A stretch of DNA of 64,000 bases from Methylocella silvestris BL2 (GTDB lineage: Bacteria; Pseudomonadota; Alphaproteobacteria; Rhizobiales; Beijerinckiaceae): positions 4,057,001 to 4,121,000 of the forward strand of contig NC_011666.1 of assembly GCF_000021745.1 (NCBI RefSeq), read 5' to 3'. Below the pieces are notes generated by a model. The model was not told the origin of the DNA and made no database searches. It was given only the letters and a program-made list of their open reading frames with translations. The first letter of the stretch is position 1; each line of letters opens with the position of its first letter. Position numbers and translations under genes: made by a program. Shown here piece by piece: positions 33,970 to 42,451 of the stretch.

Positions 33970-35088
33970 ATGACCGATGAACGCATAAAGCCGTTGGTGA
34001 TGCCGAAATGGGGTCTCTCCATGGCCGAAGGCAAGGTCACGGGCTGGCTCAAGAAGCCCGGCGCCGCCATCAAGGTCGGCGACGAACTTCTCGAGGTGGA
34101 AACGGACAAAATCACCAATGTCGTCGAAGCCGGCGACGCCGGCGTCCTGCGCCGCATTCTGGGCGAGCCGGACACTATCTACCCGGTCAAGGCTTTGATC
34201 GGAGTGCTGGCCGATTCGGATGTGCCGGACGCCGAGATCGACGCCTTCGTCGCGGGCTATGTCACCCCCGCAGCCGAGGAAGGCTCGGATGAGGACGCCG
34301 GCCCGCAATATGAGTTCGCGGAGACGCCCGCCGGATCGCTCCGCTACGCCAAGCGCGGGAGCGGGCCGGAGACGATCGTTCTCGTCCACGGCTTTGGCGG
34401 CGATCTCGACAATTGGTTGTTCAACATCGACGCGCTCGCCGAACATGCGACGGTCTATGCGCTCGATCTGCCGGGACATGGTCAATCGACCAAGTCGCTC
34501 GCAGACGCCTCATTGAGCGGAATGTCGAAGGCATTGGCCGATTTTCTCGACAAACTCGGCGTTTCGGCAGCCCACCTTGTCGGTCATTCCATGGGCGGCG
34601 CGATCTGTTTGCGGACCGCGATCGATCGCCCCGACCTTGTCAAATCTCTGACGCTGATCAGCTCGGCGGGAATCGGCGAAGATATCAACATCGATTATAT
34701 CGAAAGATTCGCCGGCGCGTCCTCGCGGCGCGAGCTGAAGCCCGCGCTTGAACAGCTGTTTGAGGATCCAAATCTTGTCAGCCGGCAGTTGATCGACGAT
34801 CTGCTCAAATACAAGCGGCTCGACGGGGTCAGCGAAGCCTTGAATGCTTTGGCCAAAAGCATGTTCCCCGGCGGCAAACAGACTTCTGTGCTCGCCGACG
34901 AGGCGGCCAGGACGAAGCGCCCCGTCACCGTCATCTGGGGAGCGTCGGACAAGATCATTCCGGCTTCCCACGCGGCGACGCTGCCGGCCGGCTGGCGCGC
35001 CGAAGTGATCAATGGGGCAGGCCACATGGTTCAGATGGAGAAAGCGGCTGCTGTGAACGCGCTGATTCGTCAGGGCGTTGGCGTGTAG
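33970..35088 (+). CDS. acoC: Acetoin dehydrogenase E2, lipoyl domain fused to alpha/beta hydrolase
   Basis: Acetyl-transferring component of 372 residues. Residues 5-85 are a lipoyl domain with the lipoylated Lys47 in EVETDKITN. After an acidic linker (100-115) comes an alpha/beta-hydrolase fold: FVLVHGFGGD-type oxyanion block, nucleophile Ser207 in LVGHSMGGAI, and His in NGAGHMVQME. This hydrolase-type catalytic domain, in place of the usual chloramphenicol-acetyltransferase-like E2 domain, is typical of AcoC. No E3 (lipoamide dehydrogenase) gene follows, so E3 must be supplied from elsewhere. Confidence 0.92.
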   Translation: MTDERIKPLVMPKWGLSMAEGKVTGWLKKPGAAIKVGDELLEVETDKITNVVEAGDAGVLRRILGEPDTIYPVKALIGVLADSDVPDAEIDAFVAGYVTPAAEEGSDEDAGPQYEFAETPAGSLRYAKRGSGPETIVLVHGFGGDLDNWLFNIDALAEHATVYALDLPGHGQSTKSLADASLSGMSKALADFLDKLGVSAAHLVGHSMGGAICLRTAIDRPDLVKSLTLISSAGIGEDINIDYIERFAGASSRRELKPALEQLFEDPNLVSRQLIDDLLKYKRLDGVSEALNALAKSMFPGGKQTSVLADEAARTKRPVTVIWGASDKIIPASHAATLPAGWRAEVINGAGHMVQMEKAAAVNALIRQGVGV

Positions 35089-35480
35089 CAGGAAGGCGCG
35101 GGCGGGTTTTCAAGTGAATATGATGCGTAACAGTCAGTTAATGCGGCGGCCGCGGCCGAGGTAGATCGAGACATCCGCTGCGCGTCCTTTCGGCCGCGCG
35201 GCGAAGCCTCTGCAAAGCAACAGCAAGTAACCCCGATCAAAGCACTCCGCGCCGGCGTAACGCCAGCGTGGCCGATGGAGCGCGAGCTCAATACAAGACG
35301 ATGAAAATTGTTGTATTTCAGACACTTACGTGGAGATTCAAGTATGTTTTCGCCTTTACTGCTTTCCCCACGCGGATCTTCATGGAAAGCTTCGTCGGCG
35401 CTTCAAAACTAGCGGCTGCGCTCGTTGTCGAGGCACGACCGATCTTACATGTTGAAAGCGTCGAAAGAGGGAGAGGGGAA
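35089..35480. other. 392-bp leader region of the PQQ dehydrogenase operon
   Basis: No gene is supported; the upstream extension of the barrel-protein frame looks non-coding. A 7-bp inverted repeat aatacaa / ttgtatt with 14-bp spacing (35290-35317) could be an operator. I found no sigma-54 element here, so this operon probably has its own different promoter. Confidence 0.5.
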
Positions 35481-36404
35481 ATGTCGGAAAAATCATACGA
35501 AGATCTTGCTGATGATGGAGCTCATAAGAAGGTTTCAAGCGGGACCTCGGCGCTGCTCGCTGCGGCCTTCGCGGTCGGGCTCGGCGCGTCGCCGGCTCTC
35601 GCCGACAACATCACCTTCGCGGTCATCGGGCCGCATGAATATGATCTTCCGGTCGACTTCAAGCCGTTCAACGTGTTTGTGCAATATGGCGAGAACAACA
35701 CCGGTAACCGCGCCTTCGACAAATACGGAAACTCCGTTCCGGGCAGCGGGCAGAATCAGTTCGTCGGCCTGTCCAAATATGTCTACTTCTGGTGCTTTCC
35801 GAACATCACCGACATCGGCTTCGCTTATGAAGTGATCACGCCGGAAGTTGGCGTGACTGGTCCGGGCACCGGCAGCGGCGTCCGAGGCGTCGGCGACACG
35901 CTGACGGGACCCGCCATGTGGTTCAAGCCAACGCCGAACTCGACCCTTGGCGTGCAGAACTTCGTACAGGTTCCCGTGGGCATGAAGGACGTCACCAACG
36001 GCTATTGGGCCAATTACGCGAGCATCTTCTTTGACGCGCAATGGCCGATCGCCAGCCTCACCGGAAACCTTGGCGTCGTCACGCGCTCGAATCAATATCT
36101 GCCGAACGGCTCGCCGGAGGCCGTGCCCGGCACGACGTATCATTTCAACGTCCGTCTTGGCTGGGTCAACGCAACGATTTTCGAGCCGTTCCTCGCGCTC
36201 GACTGGCAGACGCAGAGCAGCGCCTATCAGGTGGAAAACGGCCTCATTCTCGCGCCCCATAGCCAAGAGACGGCGCTCGGCGCGGGCGTAATGTTCAAAT
36301 TCTCGCCGACGATGTCGCTGACGGTGCGCTACTCGCATTCGGTAGAGGGCAAGGCCGTCACCATGACCAACGCCGGCTATTTCAAACTCGCCTATGTGTG
36401 GTGA
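35481..36404 (+). CDS. Outer-membrane beta-barrel protein (phenol MetA-deg/transporter-like)
   Basis: A 307-residue exported protein that ends in a barrel-type C-terminus (FKLAYVW). An unusually long polar n-region (about 22 residues) precedes the signal core SALLAAAFAVGLGASPALA. The mature part alternates polar and hydrophobic residues and shows YLPNGSPE, FNVRLGWVNATIFEPFLAL and MFKFSPTMSLTVRYSH, as in the MetA-pathway phenol-degradation family of putative outer-membrane transporters. The ATG at 35481 follows GAGAGGGGA. It is 49 bp upstream of the PQQ dehydrogenase, so it may admit that enzyme's substrate to the periplasm. Confidence 0.8.
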   Translation: MSEKSYEDLADDGAHKKVSSGTSALLAAAFAVGLGASPALADNITFAVIGPHEYDLPVDFKPFNVFVQYGENNTGNRAFDKYGNSVPGSGQNQFVGLSKYVYFWCFPNITDIGFAYEVITPEVGVTGPGTGSGVRGVGDTLTGPAMWFKPTPNSTLGVQNFVQVPVGMKDVTNGYWANYASIFFDAQWPIASLTGNLGVVTRSNQYLPNGSPEAVPGTTYHFNVRLGWVNATIFEPFLALDWQTQSSAYQVENGLILAPHSQETALGAGVMFKFSPTMSLTVRYSHSVEGKAVTMTNAGYFKLAYVW

Positions 36405-36453
36405 CGCCTCCGTCAACCGGCGCGCCATCATGACGCAAAAAAGGAGAAAGAAA

Positions 36454-38142
36454 ATGGGACATGATGTGTTGCGCCGCCTCGCGTTTGCGGGCGTCGCCAT
36501 GGCCGCGATTGTCTGCGCAGCGACTCTGCCGTCGCGCGCGGCGGATTCGCTGAGCGCCGGGAACGCCCGTCCGAACGATTGGCCGGAATATCATCGCACC
36601 TGGAACGCCTGGCGTTACAGCCCGCTGGATCAGATCAACGCCAAGAATGTCGGCAAGCTGCGCGTCGCCTGGATCCATCAGCCGGGCGATATTACCAGCG
36701 GCTTGCTGTCGACCCCGCTCGTCGCGGACGGTATTTTCTACTATGTCGCCGCCAACGACAATGTGTTCGCGTTGAATGGCGCGACAGGCGAGAAGCTGTG
36801 GCATTATCAACCAAAGCTTGCTCCGGTGGCGAGCCAGAGTTTCTACGCCTCGCAGATTCGCAATATTTCGATGGGGCATGGCTTCATCTATCTTGGCACG
36901 CTTGACGGGCGGGTGGTCGCGATCGACCAGAAGACCGGCAAGGAGGCGTGGTCCTCTGTCCCGCTGGTCGATCTCAAGAAATGCTATGGCTGTCTTTTCT
37001 CGTCGACGCCGGTCCTCGCGGGCGATGTGCTCGTCGGCGGCACGACGGGCGGCGACCAGCCGATCGCCGGCCAGATTTTCGGCGTTGACGCGCACACCGG
37101 CAAATTGCTTTGGACGTTCAAGACGACCAAGGACGATCCGAAGAGCTGGCCGGGGGATACGGGCGCAGTCGGCGGCAGCACGGCCTGGAATGTCGGCACC
37201 TATGATCCGACCACCGACACGGTGTTCATCGGGGTCGGCAACGCCGCGCCGGATTTCTATTGGAACGACCGCCACGGCGACAATCTCTATTCGGCCTCGC
37301 TCCTCGCCCTCGATCCGAAAACGGGCAAACTCAAATGGCACCGCCAGGAAGTGCCGGGCGATCACTACGACTACGACGCCTCCTATGAGGCCGTCGTCAT
37401 CGACCACGAGGGCAAGCAGCTCATCATGCATTTGAGCAAGAGCGGCTTCGTCTTCGTGATGGACAAGGAGGACGGCAAGCTTTTCAATGTGTGGCCACTT
37501 GCGGAAAACTACAATTGGGTGAAAAGCATCAACCCGAAGACGGGCGAACTTGTCGGCCAGCTTGGCGACTTTCCGCTTGATAAGGAGACGGTGCTTTGTC
37601 CCTATCTGCTTGGCGTGCGCAGCTGGAACGCGGGCGCCTACAATCCCAAGACCAAGCTCTGGTACACCAATGCGATGGAGGTCTGCCAGACCTTGGTCCC
37701 GGCCAAGCAGGACGTCTCCAAGATCGGCATCGCCGGGCTCTATCTCGGCGTTTCGAAGCTTGAGGCGGTCGCGCCGCCGAACGCTCCGGCAAGCGCAAGG
37801 CTGGACGCCCGCGATCCGCTGACCGGCAAGCTGAAATGGAGCGTGCCCTATTCGATCCCGGGCCTTGGCGGCGTGCTGACCACAGCAGGCGGCCTTGTGT
37901 TCAACGGCGATCCGCAAGGGCTGGTGCACGCCTATGATGCGGAGACCGGCAAGGATCTGTGGCGCTTCAACGTCGGGTCGGGCGTGCGCGCAGGCATCAT
38001 CAGCTATGCCGTCGACGGCAAGCAATATATCTCCGTGCCGGCTGGGTGGGGATCGCTGGCGCCGGGCTTCATGGCGAGCGCCTTCCCGGATGTGAGCAAG
38101 CTGCAAGGCGGCGCCGCCATCGTGACGTTCGTGCTGGAATAA
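36454..38142 (+). CDS. Divergent PQQ-dependent alcohol dehydrogenase
   Basis: Periplasmic quinoprotein of 562 residues with a cleavable signal (residues 1-30, SRAA/D). The eight-bladed propeller carries repeated W-motifs such as LGTLDGRVVAIDQKTGKEAW and DPKTGKLKWHRQ. Candidate cofactor residues are Asn263 (VGNAAPDF), Trp245, and catalytic Asp306. Asp308, two residues on, gives a DYD motif like that of lanthanide-dependent XoxF/PedH enzymes. Two features are odd: the vicinal Cys-Cys pair expected near residue 130 is Phe-Tyr, and the metal-binding Glu region reads GGDQP (Asp201). The ATG at 36454 follows AAGGAGAAAG. A cytochrome c and a XoxJ-like gene follow, as in xoxFGJ. The substrate is unknown. 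Confidence 0.88.
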   Translation: MGHDVLRRLAFAGVAMAAIVCAATLPSRAADSLSAGNARPNDWPEYHRTWNAWRYSPLDQINAKNVGKLRVAWIHQPGDITSGLLSTPLVADGIFYYVAANDNVFALNGATGEKLWHYQPKLAPVASQSFYASQIRNISMGHGFIYLGTLDGRVVAIDQKTGKEAWSSVPLVDLKKCYGCLFSSTPVLAGDVLVGGTTGGDQPIAGQIFGVDAHTGKLLWTFKTTKDDPKSWPGDTGAVGGSTAWNVGTYDPTTDTVFIGVGNAAPDFYWNDRHGDNLYSASLLALDPKTGKLKWHRQEVPGDHYDYDASYEAVVIDHEGKQLIMHLSKSGFVFVMDKEDGKLFNVWPLAENYNWVKSINPKTGELVGQLGDFPLDKETVLCPYLLGVRSWNAGAYNPKTKLWYTNAMEVCQTLVPAKQDVSKIGIAGLYLGVSKLEAVAPPNAPASARLDARDPLTGKLKWSVPYSIPGLGGVLTTAGGLVFNGDPQGLVHAYDAETGKDLWRFNVGSGVRAGIISYAVDGKQYISVPAGWGSLAPGFMASAFPDVSKLQGGAAIVTFVLE

Positions 38143-38177
38143 ACCTATCGGCCGGAAAGCCGCCTCCTCCCAACTTG

Positions 38178-38209
38178 GCATGATCGTTTGGCCTCCGGAT
38201 CGATCATGC
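38178..38209 (+). terminator. Hairpin between the PQQ dehydrogenase and cytochrome genes
   Basis: Perfect 9-bp stem gcatgatcg / cgatcatgc with a 14-base loop, followed by tctttcttt. It may attenuate transcription into the cytochrome gene, giving more dehydrogenase than partner proteins. Confidence 0.5.
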
Positions 38210-38306
38210 TCTTTCTTTACGCCCGCGCGGCCGATTTCGTCGCGTCGGGGTCTTTGGGCCTCAGACGCCGCCGCCTGATGGCGGGGTCTTCAAGAGGAGA
38301 TGTTGA

Positions 38307-38705
38307 ATGATTGATTGCGTCTACAGGCGCGGTCTTAACGCTGGCGCGGGGCTTTTCTTTGCCGTCACAGGCTGTCTCGGCGCCGCGACGCTCTGGGCGG
38401 AAGAGAGCGAACCGAAGCCGCCGTTCGATCTTGCCGATCCCGCAATCGTCGATGAAGGCCGCGTTCAATTCGCGCAGACCTGCGTCTATTGTCACGGCAA
38501 TGCCGGCAGCGGCGGCAAGGCGGGCCCGATCGCCGGCCGCACGGACCTGACCGAAGACTATCTGTTTACGACGATTTCGAATGGCAAGAGGGCCGGCTCC
38601 CTGGTCATGCCGACGTGGAAGGATTCCCTTGATGAGCCGACGATTTGGAAGCTTGTCGCCTATGTCGTGTCTTTGCAGGCAAAGCCCGAGGCAGCGGCGA
38701 AGTAA
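38307..38705 (+). CDS. c-type cytochrome, probable electron acceptor of the quinoprotein
   Basis: A 132-residue monohaem cytochrome c. An N-terminal signal (residues 1-31, ending LWA) precedes the haem-binding CVYCH motif near residue 59. The axial Met is probably in SLVMPTWKD. The size and the order behind the dehydrogenase match XoxG/MxaG-type acceptors, although overall similarity to those is weak by eye. AAGAGGAG lies upstream of the ATG. Its end overlaps the next gene. Confidence 0.88.
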   Translation: MIDCVYRRGLNAGAGLFFAVTGCLGAATLWAEESEPKPPFDLADPAIVDEGRVQFAQTCVYCHGNAGSGGKAGPIAGRTDLTEDYLFTTISNGKRAGSLVMPTWKDSLDEPTIWKLVAYVVSLQAKPEAAAK

Positions 38706-39495
38706 GCTGCTCGCCGGCATCGTGGCTGCCGCGTTCTGCGTTTTCGCCGGTCCGTCTTTCGCCCGGCCGCTCGAAGACATATTGAGTTCGAAAAGCCTTG
38801 AGATCTGCGTTCAGGAAGACAACGCGCCGTTCTCCAGCGAGCGTCCGAAGCCTGCCGGCGTCTTCATCGATCTTGGCGACGCAATCGGCAAGCGTCTCGG
38901 GGTCGAGGTAAAATACACTTGGCTGTTTTCGGCGGAATACATCCGCAAGACCGGCTGCGATCTCATTCCGGCCGTCGCGCAGATCGAGGGCGACGATCCG
39001 TTGCGGCAGACCATTCCCTATATGGAGGTGCGCTCCGTCCTTGCCGTGGCCAGGGATCATCCGCCGATCGGCGACCTCTCCGAATTGCGCGACGGCCATA
39101 TTGCGGTGCTCGCTACATCCTGGGCGAGGCATGTGCTGAACGGCGAAGGATACAATCTCTGGGTGCGCTTCCTCACCAATGACGAGATTCTCGATGCGGT
39201 GGCGAAAGGCGACGCGGACGCGGGCGTCGTTCCGCTTTTCGCGTTCCAAACGCGCTTGCGCGAAGATCCAGCCTTGCCGCTGCGGGTCGAGGAGGCGGTG
39301 AAGCTCGATCCGAGCTTCGACTATCCGGCCTCGATGGGTCTTCGGCGCGCCGACAATGCTGCGGTCGATCGGATCGACGACATTCTACGGGAGATGATGC
39401 GGGACGGACGCATCGCCGAGATTTTTGCCCGCTACGGCCTCAGTTACGAGCCGCCGCAATCAATCCCCGTCGCCGAAAAGGCGCGGCGCGACTAG
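38662..39495 (+). CDS. MxaJ/XoxJ-like periplasmic solute-binding protein
   Basis: A 277-residue family 3 solute-binding-fold protein. A twin-basic signal region (RQRRSKLLAGIVAAAFCVFA, cleaved after SFA) is followed by LEICVQEDNAPFSSERP and GVFIDLGDAIGKRLGVEVKY. The order dehydrogenase, cytochrome, binding protein equals xoxF-G-J or mxaF-J-G, whose J protein is thought to assist enzyme maturation. No ABC permease is nearby, supporting that role over transport. I chose the ATG at 38662, overlapping the cytochrome gene by 44 bp; the ATG at 38632 is an equal alternative. Confidence 0.8.
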   Translation: MSCLCRQSPRQRRSKLLAGIVAAAFCVFAGPSFARPLEDILSSKSLEICVQEDNAPFSSERPKPAGVFIDLGDAIGKRLGVEVKYTWLFSAEYIRKTGCDLIPAVAQIEGDDPLRQTIPYMEVRSVLAVARDHPPIGDLSELRDGHIAVLATSWARHVLNGEGYNLWVRFLTNDEILDAVAKGDADAGVVPLFAFQTRLREDPALPLRVEEAVKLDPSFDYPASMGLRRADNAAVDRIDDILREMMRDGRIAEIFARYGLSYEPPQSIPVAEKARRD

Positions 39496-39633
39496 CGCTG
39501 AACATTGGCGCGCTTCCGCTTTTCCGGGGGCGCAATCAAAACGTCCAAAGCCAATTGCCCATCCGCTGCGAACGCGCCATAGGATATGCGCGCGGCGCGA
39601 CCGCTGCCGGGAAGGCAGGGCGAGAGGGCGGGA

Positions 39634-40473
39634 ATGGACGATATCCACTATCGCGAATACAAAATTCTGCTGCGGCCGGAGCGCTTCTTCAACCCGACCC
39701 AGTTCGAGGTCTATTGGAAGAAGCTTTGCGCGGTCGCTGAACTCCACAAAGTCGGCGCGGTGACGAACAAGGACGCGTTTCACCGCCATGTGCGGGAAGT
39801 GCTGTTCTACGACACCGAGACTTGCGACCTTTATCGAAACGCTTTCATCCTGCGCAAGCGCACCTTTTACACAGATGGCTGGCCAGATCCGGAGCATGAG
39901 CTCACGTTCAAATTTCGCCACGCTGACATGAAGACCGCCGCGGACGTCGACGTGACCCCCTATATGGAGGCCAATGCCGCCATCAAATTCAAGGAAGAGG
40001 TCCTGCCTCTGAAGGATCAGGTTGGCGGCATGCGCAGCCTCTATTCGCACAATTGCGTGCTGATGACTCCGGCGCTCGAGATCAACCAGGGGCTGGAGCA
40101 CATCGCGGCGGTGTTCCCCTGCATCGGCCGCCTGACCGGCCCCTCCGGAAATGCGAAGGTCAGCCTCGTCAACAACCTTCCCGTGCAGGAGGTGCAGGTC
40201 AATGTCGGATCCTTCGACTTCGGCCATGGCCTCGAAGCCAAGGCCACCATCGCGATCTGGCGTAACCGCGCCACGGAAACATCGCTCATCGGCGAGTTCG
40301 CGTTTCAGGTGAAGTTCGACAATTATGACGCCCTGCATATAAAGGCCAAGGCGCGTTCGGAAGACTTCTTCAAGGATGTTCAGACGAGAGCCCCGGATTG
40401 GGTGGCGCTCGGCGCGACCAAGACCGCGGTGGTCTATGGCCTCGGCCATAAAGACGCGTGCGGGCGCGAATGA
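39634..40473 (+). CDS. Unknown protein with CYTH/VTC-like features
   Basis: A 279-residue cytoplasmic protein that I cannot assign firmly. Its start HYREYKILLRPERF, the block FYDTETCDLYRNAFILRKR and ELTFKFRH resemble the ordered motifs of CYTH/VTC triphosphate-tunnel proteins (acidic-x-acidic-x-Lys, then DT..LY..G..LR.R, then LT.K.R). If so it would bind triphosphate or polyphosphate with divalent metal. GAGAGGGCGGGA precedes the ATG at 39634. Its stop overlaps the chromate transporter start by 4 bp, so the two are cotranscribed. Confidence 0.65.
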   Translation: MDDIHYREYKILLRPERFFNPTQFEVYWKKLCAVAELHKVGAVTNKDAFHRHVREVLFYDTETCDLYRNAFILRKRTFYTDGWPDPEHELTFKFRHADMKTAADVDVTPYMEANAAIKFKEEVLPLKDQVGGMRSLYSHNCVLMTPALEINQGLEHIAAVFPCIGRLTGPSGNAKVSLVNNLPVQEVQVNVGSFDFGHGLEAKATIAIWRNRATETSLIGEFAFQVKFDNYDALHIKAKARSEDFFKDVQTRAPDWVALGATKTAVVYGLGHKDACGRE

Positions 40474-41063
40474 CAAAAGCGCGCGAGGCCGACCGCTCCG
40501 GGGCGGCGGGGCGGGCTTCCCTGCCTGAGATATTTTTGGCCTTTCTCGTCATCGGCGCCACGAGTTTTGGCGGTGGGGTCGTCGCCTATCTGCGCAATGC
40601 GCTGGTGATCGGCCGCGGCTGGCTCGACGAGGAGCAGTTTCTGTCGGCGCTGGAGATCGCGCAGGCTCTGCCGGGGCTCAACGCCACCAATATGAGCGTC
40701 ATCGTCGGCGACCGGCTGCGCGGTCCGCCAGGCGCCGCGCTCGCCTTTATTGGCATGACGGCGCCGGGCGCCGCGTTGGTGATGACGCTCGGCGTGCTCT
40801 ATGCCTCGAACGCCGAAAATCCTTACGTCAATGCGGGACTGATCGGCGTCGGCGCCGCCGCAGTCGGCATGCTGAGCGCCGTGACCTTTCAGATCGGGCG
40901 CAAGCAGCTGCGGCGGCCGGTCGACCTCGCCATCATCCTTGTCACCGTCGCGATGGTGAGCTTCTTCCACATCTCGTTGGTGATCGTTCTTCTGACGGTC
41001 GGCCCGCTCGCCGTTCTGATCTACCGGCCGCGGCGGGGCGGCGGCGCGCAGCCGCCGGAGTAG
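40470..41063 (+). CDS. Chromate transporter, first half-size subunit
   Basis: A 197-residue membrane protein with the ChrA motif FLVIGATSFGGGVVAYL, then WLDEEQFLSALEIAQALPG and NATNMSVIVG. It corresponds to the N-terminal half of long ChrA. Five to six helices are visible. Together with the next gene it makes a two-gene short-chain chromate (CHR) pair, probably working as a heterodimer in chromate or sulfate-analogue export. It starts inside the preceding stop (ATGA). Confidence 0.9.
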   Translation: MTKAREADRSGAAGRASLPEIFLAFLVIGATSFGGGVVAYLRNALVIGRGWLDEEQFLSALEIAQALPGLNATNMSVIVGDRLRGPPGAALAFIGMTAPGAALVMTLGVLYASNAENPYVNAGLIGVGAAAVGMLSAVTFQIGRKQLRRPVDLAIILVTVAMVSFFHISLVIVLLTVGPLAVLIYRPRRGGGAQPPE

Positions 41064-41070
41064 CAGCCGC

Positions 41071-41598
41071 ATGCAGGATCAAAATCTCGGCGTATTCGGG
41101 GTCTTCGCCCTGTTGTCCGTGCTGGCGGTCGGCGGCGGCTCGGCCGTGCTGCCGGAAATGAAGACGCTGGTGGTCGAGACCCATCATTGGCTGAATGACG
41201 ATCAGTTCCGCGACATTTATGGCCTCGGCCAGATGGCGCCGGGTCCGAATATGCTGATGGTCATCGTGATCGGCTATCACGTCACCGGCTTTCTTGGCGC
41301 CTTCCTCGCGTTTCTCGGCTTCTTCCTGCCTGCGGGCCTCATCTCTTTCGTCGGATCCCGGCTCTGGGACCATTTCGAGGGCTCGCCCTGGCGCCGCGCG
41401 CTTCAGGACGGCATGGCGCCGCTGGTGGTGGGGCTGATGATCGCCGGGGTGATCGCCATCGCGCGGACGGCGATCGACGGCTGGGCGACGATTGCGCTCG
41501 CCGTCGGGGCGTTTCTTGGCGTCGCCTTCGTCAAGCGGGTCAATCCATCTCTGTTCATTCTCGCCGGCGGTCTGATCGGCCTCGCCGCCCTGCGCTGA
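41071..41598 (+). CDS. Chromate transporter, second half-size subunit
   Basis: A 175-residue partner of the preceding protein, corresponding to the C-terminal half of long ChrA. Motifs are LAVGGGSAVLPEMKTLVVE, then QFRDIYGLGQMAPGPNMLM and FLGFFLPAGLISF. It follows 7 bp after the first subunit. The gene converges on folE, whose end is 6 bp away. Confidence 0.9.
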   Translation: MQDQNLGVFGVFALLSVLAVGGGSAVLPEMKTLVVETHHWLNDDQFRDIYGLGQMAPGPNMLMVIVIGYHVTGFLGAFLAFLGFFLPAGLISFVGSRLWDHFEGSPWRRALQDGMAPLVVGLMIAGVIAIARTAIDGWATIALAVGAFLGVAFVKRVNPSLFILAGGLIGLAALR

Positions 41599-41604
41599 AG
41601 ATTT

Positions 41605-42177
41605 TTATGTCCCCCGCGTCAGCCGCAGAAATTCTTCGCGGGTGCGGGGATCGTCGCGGATGACGCCGAGCAGGCGGCTGGTGATCAGCGTCGCGCCGAT
41701 CGTATTGACCCCGCGCAGCGACATGCAGCTATGTTCGGCCTCGATGACGACGCCGACGCCCTGCGGCTCCAGAATATCCTGAATGGCGTCGGCGATCTCG
41801 GCAGTGAGTTTTTCCTGAATCTGCAGGCGGCGCGCGAAGCCATGAACGACGCGCGCCAGCTTGGAGATGCCGACGACCTTGTTGGTCGGCAGATAGCCGA
41901 CATGGGCGCGGCCGAGCACCGGCAGCATGTGATGCTCGCAGAAGCTGACGACGCGGATGTCGCGCAAGACGACCAGTTCGTCATAACCGCCGACCTCCTC
42001 GAACGTCCGTTCGAGATAGGCGCGCGGATCGGCGACATAGCCGGAGAACAGTTCCCGATAGGAGCGCGCGACCCGCCGCGGGGTGTCGAGCAGCCCCTCC
42101 CGATCGGGATCGTCGCCGGCCCATTCGATGAGCACTCTCACGGCGGCTTCGGCGTCGGCCTCGGTCGGTTTCGCCAT
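41605..42177 (-). CDS. folE: GTP cyclohydrolase I
   Basis: First step of folate and pterin synthesis, turning GTP into dihydroneopterin triphosphate. The 190-residue protein has [19 protein letters not shown] with zinc-binding Cys and His, GISKLARVV, and [12 protein letters not shown] with the second Cys. I chose the ATG at 42177, which follows GGGAGAAACAGGA and gives the usual length; the open frame extends 34 codons further. It is probably transcribed alone. Confidence 0.95.
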   Translation of the reverse strand: MAKPTEADAEAAVRVLIEWAGDDPDREGLLDTPRRVARSYRELFSGYVADPRAYLERTFEEVGGYDELVVLRDIRVVSFCEHHMLPVLGRAHVGYLPTNKVVGISKLARVVHGFARRLQIQEKLTAEIADAIQDILEPQGVGVVIEAEHSCMSLRGVNTIGATLITSRLLGVIRDDPRTREEFLRLTRGT

Positions 42178-42451
42178 TCCTGTTTCTCCCTTGCAGCCAG
42201 ACCCGCGTCGATCTTTATGCTGCGCCGCGCCCCGATGCGAAAGGGGAGATTGCCGGTTTGAGACCGAAAGCGTCGACAAAAGAACGGGCTAGGGACAGGA
42301 GCGCGCCGCCGCGGGCGGCTGCGACAACCGGCGCGGCTTGCAGAACGCGAGGCGTCAGTCCAGATTGCGCCACGCGTCGGAAGGTTTTGGCGATTGCGCG
42401 TCGAGTCGCGCAAGGCTCGCCCCCGCGCAATCGAACGCGCAGGAGATTTGC

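Noticed and set aside
36382-38181. 599-codon minus-strand frame opposite the PQQ dehydrogenase
   Set aside because: Antisense shadow of a gene with a signal peptide and propeller motifs on the plus strand.
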